Source: Chrysogorgia sp. JL179-B06
Lineage: Eukaryota > Cnidaria > Anthozoa > Scleralcyonacea > Chrysogorgiidae
Length of the DNA stretch: 64,000 nt
Direction: 5' to 3'
NCBI GenBank assembly: GCA_035772405.1
Contig: JAYKKM010000225.1
Location: 1,228,501-1,292,500 of the forward strand
The position numbers were made by a program, and so were the translations under genes. The notes beneath the pieces are model-generated. The model did no database searches. It had not been told where the DNA came from and worked only from the letters and a program-made list of their open reading frames with translations. Shown here in pieces: positions 57,407 to 64,000 of the stretch (position 1 is the first letter of the stretch; the number at the start of each line of letters is the position of its first letter).

Positions 57407-58346
57407 CAGGGTTCTGCCCAGGAGGGCTCACCCCCCCCGAGAATGTGTGAAAATTAGTAATCTGAAATTGATATTTACCAAATTGTGAGCAGGTGAAATT
57501 CATAATCCTTGCCATAAATAGTTACAAGACACAGAATAGTATTCACAGAAACTTTAATAATATCTTCTGTCTGAGCTAGTGTGAGCTTGTGTGTTTTCAT
57601 AAAGCGACTGTACCAACTTTTCTACCCTATGAAGCCAACGATCTTGCTCTTCTTAGCCAATGCTTTGGCTTGAAACATTATTCAGTTTCTTGCCAAAAAG
57701 CATGATGTTTAGAATAAAATGCGTCAAATTAATGCGCCAATGACTTGTCAATTAGTTAGCGATAAGCTGATTGGCACCAGGTACCAGACTGTGTACCAGT
57801 ACATCCCCTTTGTATAAGTCGAGGTCAGTTTATGACAGTTTTTTATGTCAATTTTGGGTCCTAGAAAATCCACTTGTACACGTGTCACCGGGAAACACGG
57901 TAGTGTTAAGAGCACATGTTGGAATTTTCTTGGGAAAATTTCTTTGTGTTAATGACTCACGCGTACAACTGCTTGTTTTCAACGCACAACCACACTCTTA
58001 CGCTGGTGTATAATCTTACAGGCATTAAGTGTGAAGAGATTAGCGCCTTACCCAAGTATCACATAATCCAATCTGACTTTGGAGGAATATCATATTTCAC
58101 CAAATCACCGCTGAATTTCACCGAATAATATTGTTTAAATAAATTTTAGAAGATATATAAAAAATACAATGCAGGAGGTTTTCTTATTACTTATTTCAAG
58201 TGCCAGGCGGAAGGCTCCGTTTTAGCACGAGTGCCGGGCGGAAGGCTCTGTTTTAGCACGAGTGCCGGGCGGAAGGCTCTGTTTTAGCACGAGTGCCGGG
58301 TGGCATTACGGAGTGCCCGGCGCCGCCCACCGTGGGCAGAACCCTG
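57407..58346. mobile_element. element with CAGGGTTCTGCCCA ends (about 940 bp)
   Basis: Left CAGGGTTCTGCCCA and right TGGGCAGAACCCTG are exact inverted repeats of the hAT-like CAGGG type. No matching 8-bp duplication was found at the borders, and no transposase. It includes the tandem repeat at 58195-58310. Confidence 0.65.
58195..58310. repeat. 33-bp GC-rich tandem repeat
   Basis: About 3.5 copies of AGTGCCGGGCGGAAGGCTCT GTTTTAGCACG, subterminal in the CAGGG element. Perhaps transposase-binding repeats. Confidence 0.9.
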
Positions 58347-58960
58347 ATAATTATTATATGCATGATAAAATACTGCATTCTGATTGATTGAGAGGAGTAC
58401 AATTGCAGTATTTTATTAATTGCACTGCAGTACAATTAATGATTTTCCCAAAACAAACAAAATGGCAAATCAAATGTTGTCATACATATAATAAACAAGT
58501 AATCATATGATATTGCTCATACAATTAAGGATTTACACTACTCGGTAAAATTGTGCCAAATTTCACTTGTTTGGCACAATTTTCAATATCACTTGTAGTG
58601 TAAATCATTATTGTACTCACTATCATATGACTACCTATACTAATCAACCAATTGCATTATACTACAAGTACATTAGTCAATTCTGAGTACACTCGGTCTC
58701 ATGTACTGCCATACTATAGTGCCATGAAATAACGGTACAGTACAGCGGCAATATTCACACAAAAATACCATATTCAACACAGACAAACTCTTACAGAGCT
58801 TTCCTTCACTCACTTCACTTTCCTTTCCACATTTTGTCATGAGCATTCACATACAGTGGTTCATTTAGATGTAATTCAAAATTGTTGAATCTCCAATGTT
58901 ACATGCTAAAACAACACTAATTAATCATAATATAATTAAATAAAATTCCTTAAAACCTAC

Positions 58961-59061
58961 CAATACTACTGTCCTCTTTTTCATTTGAGCTTTCAGATTC
59001 AGTATTGCTGTCAGAAGCAGACTTGTTCTCACCCATGTTTTCAGCAAGATCATCCATATCC
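58961..59061 (-). CDS. five-cysteine gene, acidic internal exon
   Basis: 101 nt between a TTTCTTGAAG acceptor and ATTG|GTAGGT donor. It gives DMDDLAENMGENKSASDS then NTESESSNEKEDSSI, very acidic and Ser-rich, without stops. Entry phase 2 fits the exon at 63814 (..GN-AG|G), and exit phase 1 fits both 51436 and 48336. Short, so support is mainly splice sites and phase agreement. Confidence 0.6.
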
Positions 59062-59129
59062 CTTCAAGAAATCAACATTAACAAATATATTACCATTATC
59101 AAGTGTTAATATATACACTGCTATAGTGA

Positions 59130-59215
59130 ATGTGGGAGAGCAGATGATACATCAAACCTGTAATCTCACTGGCAATCAGAAGATTACAGGTTCAATTCCT
59201 ATCTGGGGATATGAC
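59130..59215 (+). mobile_element. tRNA-like fragment
   Basis: GTGGGAGAGCAGATGATACA ... GATTACAGGTTCAATTCCTA has a B-box-like GGTTCAATTCC and a plausible long anticodon-arm stem. A SINE relic is more likely than a gene. Confidence 0.35.
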
Positions 59216-59270
59216 CATCCATGTATCGTCATATTAATCAAATTTATTAACAAATATATGTGGCTGGATA

Positions 59271-59534
59271 CAGCGGCGGATTAAGCAAGTGCGGGCCATG
59301 TAGCACTTAGAAGAACAGGGCCCTAATGTCAAACTTTTTTTTTTTAAAAGATTTTTACATACATACAACTTTTAATGAGTTATTTGTGCACGTGTCTTCA
59401 TAGCATCATATATGGCCATAATGGCCTAGTAAAACTTTCCTTTTTCCTTTTCTTTTCTTCCAAGGGTGCGGGGCCCCTGAGGGCACGGGGCCTGTGGCAC
59501 AGGCACACTGTTTCCACCGGTTAATCCGCTACTG
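59271..59534. mobile_element. hAT-type MITE (264 bp) with 8-bp TSD
   Basis: Termini CAGCGGCGGATTAAG and GGTTAATCCGCTACTG are inverted repeats (one mismatch and a one-base offset). Flanks GCTGGATA (59263-59270) and GCCGGATA (59535-59542) form an 8-bp duplication with one substitution. The interior is GC-richer (GCGGGGCCCCTGAGGGCACG). Confidence 0.82.
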
Positions 59535-59895
59535 GCCGGATAGTATCTTTCAAAGTGTAAATCACGTCTTTGCACAGCTTATCTATACTGTATTTTATTC
59601 ATCACACCTTGTATGCATTGTTAGAAATATTGTGGGAAAATGTTCTCTTTCAAAACAATTTGGGAATTAAATGGAATGTATTCAGATTTAATTGCTTGAA
59701 ATCCAATAAACAAATTACTGTACTGCGAATATTTCTGCAAAAATGTTGTCTGAAAATTTCTGTAAACAATTCTTCCCAAATTAGTGAATTATACAAGTCA
59801 GCTAAAACCTATATAACCTATACATTTTAGACACTTAATATATGCAACTGTAAAAGTACCATAAGGATAATAGTTTAATAAATTAAGATGGGCAC

Positions 59896-59898
<3 letters not shown>

Positions 59899-59950
<52 letters not shown>
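59899..59950. repeat. (TA)n
   Basis: About 50 bp of TA abutting the left arm of the Penelope-like element. Confidence 0.95.
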
Positions 59951-59951
<1 letters not shown>

Positions 59952-59994
59952 CAAAGTGAAAAGGTGGTAAACTGCCAAGAATTTAGTGACGAGA

Positions 59995-60029
59995 TACTGA
60001 CGTTTCGAGCGGAGCCCTTCATCAGAGTA
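59995..60029 (-). ncRNA. hammerhead ribozyme (left arm)
   Basis: The exact reverse complement of the ribozyme at 61319-61353, with all core nucleotides and both short helices intact. Confidence 0.82.
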
Positions 60030-60654
60030 AGACGAGATGAAATGAAATAAATAGGGCTTATATATATGCCAAAAGGGTGTCACAAGTAGAAAGTAGCCAA
60101 TCAAATGCACGGGAGATAAACAAACTAATAATTAATGAGATGGGAAACGTAAGATCATTTGCTATTTTTAACAATCGATCAGCAAGCAGACTGAGGGGGC
60201 GGGAGAAATGACAGGTCCAATATTCAAGGGGATTAGGCGATAATATTAGCATAAGAAACAAAAAATTTGAAAAGGAATGAAAATGCATACGCGAATAATA
60301 AAAAATTAATAATAATAAAGGTTCCAAGCAAACTAAAATAACCAAAAACTTGTAGGAAATTAAATAAAAGAAAAACGTTCGTTAAGACCAAGAGGATGTG
60401 TGGTGCCAAGTTTAAAAATGAGACGCTTCTCTTGACGCTTGCGGTTATCGTTGCCACCGGAGATGGGAAGGATGGCACAGACTTTCATGTCTGAAACCAA
60501 ATGGTTGGAGCTGTTGAAATGGCGGGCTACAGGTTTGTCACCATCATTGATAAAATACCTCGGCACCAGCGGGAACATTTTCTTGCGGCCGTTCCCGCTG
60601 TAACACATGCGCTTTTCTCAATCCCACTACAGTTATTACTGCCCCCAAATTCGA

Positions 60655-60987
60655 CCACACAATCCGTCATGCTTTTTCATGCACGTCCACCTACATAATT
60701 TATTGCATTTCATGCGATAAATGCCCTAAAATCTACATCGGTGAAACTGGGCGACGTCTTTCAGACAGGTTTGCTGAACATCTTCGTTCCGTTAGGATCA
60801 ATGATGGTGACAAACCTGTAGCCCGCCATTTCAACAGCTCCAACCATTTGGTTTCAGACATGAAAGTCTGTGCCATCCTTCCCATCTCCGGTGGCAACGA
60901 TAACCGCAAGCGTCAAGAGAAGCGTCTCATTTTTAAACTTGGCACCACACATCCTCTTGGTCTTAACGAACGTTTTTCTTTTATTTA
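60655..60987 (+). CDS. Penelope-like GIY-YIG endonuclease domain (partial polyprotein)
   Basis: About 110 codons to a TAA, open frame, no Met of its own. Order: STYIIYCISC (GIY element), DKC, KIYIGETGRRLSDRFAEH (YIG plus catalytic Arg and the R..EH helix), ARHFNSSNH and later RQEKRLIFK (likely catalytic Glu). CISCDKC with HFNSSNH makes the CCHH zinc site that distinguishes Penelope endonucleases from other GIY-YIG enzymes. Normally this is the C-terminal part of an RT-endonuclease polyprotein that nicks target DNA. Here the RT is absent, so it is a 5'-truncated copy whose remaining frame is intact. Confidence 0.85.
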
Positions 60988-61318
60988 ATTTCCTACAAGT
61001 TTTTGGTTATTTTAGTTTGCTTGGAACCTTTATTATTATTAATTTTTTATTATTCGCGTATGCATTTTCATTCCTTTTCAAATTTTTTGTTTCTTATGCT
61101 AATATTATCGCCTAATCCCCTTGAATATTGGACCTGTCATTTCTCCCGCCCCCTCAGTCTGCTTGCTGATCGATTGTTAAAAATAGCAAATGATCTTACG
61201 TTTCCCATCTCATTAATTATTAGTTTGTTTATCTCCCGTGCATTTGATTGGCTACTTTCTACTTGTGACACCCTTTTGGCATATATATAAGCCCTATTTA
61301 TTTCATTTCATCTCGTCT

Positions 61319-61353
61319 TACTCTGATGAAGGGCTCCGCTCGAAACGTCAGTA
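61319..61353 (+). ncRNA. hammerhead ribozyme (right arm)
   Basis: TACT (stem I, 5' side), CTGATGA, A, GGGC, loop TCC, GCTC (stem II with one G-U pair), GAAAC, then ACGTC. The predicted cut follows GTC, and AGTA is the stem I 3' side. Every invariant core base is present. Stem III is only the self-complementary ACGT, suggesting that two ribozymes pair as a dimer, as described for retroelement hammerheads. It lies 3' of the endonuclease ORF, in the same sense. Confidence 0.85.
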
Positions 61354-61431
61354 TCTCGTCACTAAATTCTTGGCAGTTTACCACCTTTTCACTTTGCTAT
61401 ATATTCAAAACACTGTCTACGCAGCACTCTA

Positions 61432-61716
<285 letters not shown>

Positions 61717-61999
61717 TATTTAAGAAATAGAAAACATTTTCCGTATTTACATACTGTTATATAAACACGAGTGGAAGTTTGGGAGAACGAGAAATCATAG
61801 TGGGAACACGAGCCCGTAGGGCGAGTGTTTCCACGCGATTTCGAGTTCTCCCAAACTTCCACGAGTGTTTATAAAACGTATGGGAACACGGATAAAAATG
61901 TTTTCTATTTCTTTTATAAAATAACCCGTAGAAAGCAAATAAAATGTACAAATATCTTTTTTTATCAACACGTAAATTCTCCTTACTGCGTATGATGGC

Positions 62000-62110
62000 A
62001 CCGTGATGTCTAATTGATGGCGTATGATGGCTAATTGATGGCGTATGATGGCTAATTGATGGCGTATGATGGCTAATTGATGGCGTATGATGGCTAGTTG
62101 ATGGCGTATC
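62000..62110. repeat. 18-bp minisatellite
   Basis: About five copies of GCGTATGATGGCTAATTGAT then G. The related array in the duplicate (63215-63285) has ATCATGG in place of ATGATGG. Confidence 0.93.
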
Positions 62111-62360
62111 ACGATGGCGTAAACCATCCATGTTATATAGCCTGATATAAACACGGTAACTGACCATTTTTCGCAACTGGTCCCGGTTTGGTCTTAAAAT
62201 GTATGTATTCCAACACTCGAAATTTTCCTTCACCATAAATCCTTTCAACATGTAGTTTGATCGAGTGAAATGCCAAATATTACCTATAATAATATACCCA
62301 GAATCTTATCCCGGCATTACCACCATATATACAGAACTCGTGACTAGGCTCTCGGCAACG

Positions 62361-62434
62361 GCTTCCGTAGCTCAGTGGTCAGAGCACTGCACTAGCAATC
62401 GCAGAGTCGCGGGTTCAATTCCTACCGGAAGGCC
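62361..62434 (+). mobile_element. tRNA-like sequence (SINE head or pseudo-tRNA), copy 1
   Basis: GCTTCCGTAGCTCAGTGGTC AGAGC (A box, D arm closed by GCTC/GAGC) and GGGTTCAATTCC (B box), acceptor arms TTCCG/CGGAA. An anticodon AGC can be placed, but the anticodon loop has one extra base (TCGCAG opposite CTGC), one T-stem pair is mismatched, and the first acceptor pair is G-G. Polymerase III transcription is plausible; a working tRNA is not. Confidence 0.6.
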
Positions 62435-62639
62435 GCTAAGTTGCATTTTTCGCAACTGGTCCCGGTTTGGTCTTAAAATGTATGTATTCCAACACTCGAA
62501 ATTTTCCTTCACCATAAATCCTTTCAACATGTAGTTTGATCGAGTGAAATGCCAAATATTACCTATAATAATATACCCAGAATCTTATCCCGGCATTACC
62601 ACCATATATACAGAACTCGTGACTAGGCTCTCGGCAACG

Positions 62640-62713
62640 GCTTCCGTAGCTCAGTGGTCAGAGCACTGCACTAGCAATCGCAGAGTCGCGGGTTCAATTC
62701 CTACCGGAAGGCC
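62640..62713 (+). mobile_element. tRNA-like sequence, copy 2
   Basis: Identical to the block at 62361-62434, in the second 279-bp unit, with the same structural faults. Confidence 0.6.
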
Positions 62714-62868
62714 GCTAAGTTGCATTTTTCGCAACTGGTCCCGGTTTGGTCTTAAAATGTATGTATTCCAACACTCAAAATTTTCCTTCACCATAAATCC
62801 TTTCTATATATATATATATGTATATATATGTATATATATGTATATATATGTATATATATGTATATATA

Positions 62869-62907
<39 letters not shown>

Positions 62908-63614
62908 CAAAACAGTTTAACATATATATATTTAAGAAATAGAAAACATTTTCCGTGTTTACATACAGTTATATAAACATGAGTGGAAGTTTGGGAGAAC
63001 GAGAAATCATAGTGGGAACACGAGCCCGTGGGGCGAGTGTTTCCACGTGATTTCGAGTTCTCACAAACTTCCACGAGTGTTTATATAACGTATGGGAACA
63101 CGGATAAAAATGTTTTCTATTTCTTTTATAAAATAACCCGTAGAAAGCAAATAAAATGTACAAATATCTTTTTTATCAACACGTAAATTCTCCTTACTGC
63201 GTATGATGGCGCCGTGATGTCTAATTGATGGCGTATCATGGCTAATTGATGGCGTATCATGGCTAATTGATGGCGTATCATGATAATTTAATTTAATTTA
63301 ATCAATTTTCCAAATATACATTAAATTATACAATTAGTTAATTATAATGTAATTTGAGGTAGGCTCAAAACAGAATACATGATTCCCTATCATAAGCCAC
63401 CTATTGATGGCGTATCACGATGGCGTAATCCATCCATGTTATATAGCCTGTTAGTATAAATTGACAAGTTTATATCACAAATACTCAATTTTGATTGGCT
63501 ATCGCAGGAGTTACTATCCGCTGATATAAACCTCTGGGGAAAAAGTTTTTTCCCATGAAAAATACGAAATAAAAGTTATTTCTTGGGTTAGAAAGTTGTA
63601 AATTTATACTAAAA

Positions 63615-63712
63615 TAATTAGACAACTCGCCCTTGTTTTCTATGAGCGATAGTCAACTCGGCTCCGCCTCGTTGACTATAAGCTCATAGAAAACGCGGGC
63701 TCGTTGTCTAAT
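63615..63712. repeat. 98-bp hairpin
   Basis: AATTAGACAACTCGCCCTTG TTTTCTATGAGC and GCTCATAGAAAACGCGGGCT CGTTGTCTAATT are complementary, with an inner GTCAACTCGG/CTCGTTGAC helix. A short relative is at 6058-6085. Confidence 0.88.
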
Positions 63713-63813
63713 TGTTAAATATAAACACGGTAACTGACCAATCACAGCGTGCGTAAGACACGACTTATTTTATAAATATATATAATAATCAATAATTAGA
63801 TTTAAATATGTAC

Positions 63814-63866
63814 CTGTTTCCTGGAATACTGCTAACCTGAAGTTGCTCTGGCCCAGTGTTTATTAC
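63814..63866 (-). CDS. five-cysteine gene, small upstream exon
   Basis: 53 nt between ACATTTTTTAG and CAG|GTACAT, coding VINTGPEQLQVSSIPGN plus two bases. With the next exon (58961) the split codon becomes AGG (Arg) and the frame continues. The upstream part of the gene is beyond the right edge. Short, so tentative. Confidence 0.5.
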
Positions 63867-64000
63867 CTAAAAAATGTCAGTTTTTATTGGTTATGCATCA
63901 TGACTAAACAAAATAATATCAATTTATTTAATAATTTATTAGTATTTACTACTATTTGAGGATTTTGTAAACTATAGGTACAGTGAGGTAATAAAAGCCA

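Larger units (their letters stand above)
59951..61400. mobile_element. Penelope-like element remnant in inverted-repeat arrangement
   Basis: The left arm (59951-60550) is the reverse complement of the right arm (60799-61400) with very few differences, separated by about 248 bp. The right arm carries most of a GIY-YIG endonuclease gene, its 3' UTR and a hammerhead ribozyme. The left arm carries the same in reverse, without the catalytic first half. Both sides abut (TA)n. Head-to-head partial copies with terminal hammerheads are known for Penelope-like elements. The reverse transcriptase is missing. Confidence 0.88.
62167..62806. repeat. 279-bp tandem repeat carrying tRNA-like sequences
   Basis: Two complete copies (62167-62445, 62446-62724) and a partial third. 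They are virtually identical, so recent. Each unit has unique DNA plus one tRNA-like block near its end. Confidence 0.95.
61719..63460. repeat. segmental direct duplication, spacing about 1.2 kb
   Basis: The block at 61719-62165 recurs from 62931 to about 63450. It contains TAAGAAATAGAAAACATTTT CCGT, the hairpin GAGTGGAAGTTTGGGAGAAC / GTTCTCCCAAACTTCCACGAG, and the GATGGCGTATGATGGCTAAT repeats. The second copy is interrupted near 63280-63400 by an AT-rich insert. A 279-bp tandem lies between the copies. Confidence 0.9.

Noticed and set aside
57407..58346. classification as an hAT element
   Set aside because: The ends look right (CAGGG...), but the flanking 8-mers do not match, so only inverted ends are claimed.
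62361..62434. functional tRNA-Ala(AGC) gene
   Set aside because: An extra base in the anticodon loop, a mismatched T stem and a G-G acceptor pair; tandem duplication of the whole unit suggests SINE-type sequence.
62265..62942. 89- and 132-residue ORFs starting MKCQILPIIIYPES
   Set aside because: Identical because they lie in the 279-bp tandem; they run through the tRNA-like block and a microsatellite, with no protein-like conservation.

Overview
This window is AT-rich, intron-rich genomic DNA of an invertebrate animal. No bacterial features are present (no operons, no Shine-Dalgarno-spaced genes). A host gene with clear animal synaptic and scaffold homology (ERC/ELKS/CAST), Penelope-like elements carrying hammerhead ribozymes, R2/R4-type and CR1/L2-type LINEs, and tRNA-derived SINE remnants together suggest a cnidarian-like (anthozoan) genome. 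The taxon is an inference from element content, not a match.

Host genes. (1) An ERC/ELKS coiled-coil gene runs on the minus strand from a first coding exon at 33982-34293 leftwards through exons at 26236-26805, 19308-19475, 7606-7773, 6554-6811 and 1647-1787. It continues off the left edge. All six exons are phase 0 with good splice sites. (2) A second minus-strand gene enters from the right edge: exons 63814-63866, 58961-59061, 51436-52296 and a probable last exon 48336-48886. Its two large exons are both entered in phase 1 and carry the same five-cysteine motif (C-x2-C-x9-C-x23-C-x2-C) plus basic AT-hook-like stretches. I do not recognise this family. (3) Smaller plus-strand candidates are a C2H2-finger first exon (32158-32403), the C-terminal half of a THAP domain (about 35918-36115) and a weak possible exon (46986-47160).

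Mobile DNA fills the introns. 7.0-18.7 kb is a LINE graveyard containing one long intact ORF: a non-LTR reverse transcriptase with a C-terminal zinc knuckle and restriction-like endonuclease, bounded on both sides by (ATT)n. A broken copy lies at 36.4-39.0 kb, again against an (ATT)n run. 19.5-26.2 kb (ERC intron 3) is a stack of nested foldback/MITE elements, including an hAT-type one with an 8-bp target duplication. 27.0-29.4 kb is a 20-bp satellite with higher-order structure. 30.26-30.76 kb is a TTAA-flanked MITE. 41.4-45.5 kb holds degraded Penelope-like sequence, including a reverse transcriptase interrupted by a MULE-type transposon with a perfect 9-bp target duplication. 59.95-61.4 kb is a Penelope-like element remnant arranged as an inverted repeat, with an intact GIY-YIG endonuclease ORF and a convincing hammerhead ribozyme in each arm. 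61.7-63.5 kb is a recent segmental duplication enclosing a 279-bp tandem repeat with tRNA-like sequences.

The most notable signals are the recurring hammerhead ribozyme cores at Penelope-type junctions, the association of restriction-endonuclease LINEs with (ATT)n arrays, the duplicated five-cysteine exon, and the higher-order 20-bp satellite inside the ERC gene.
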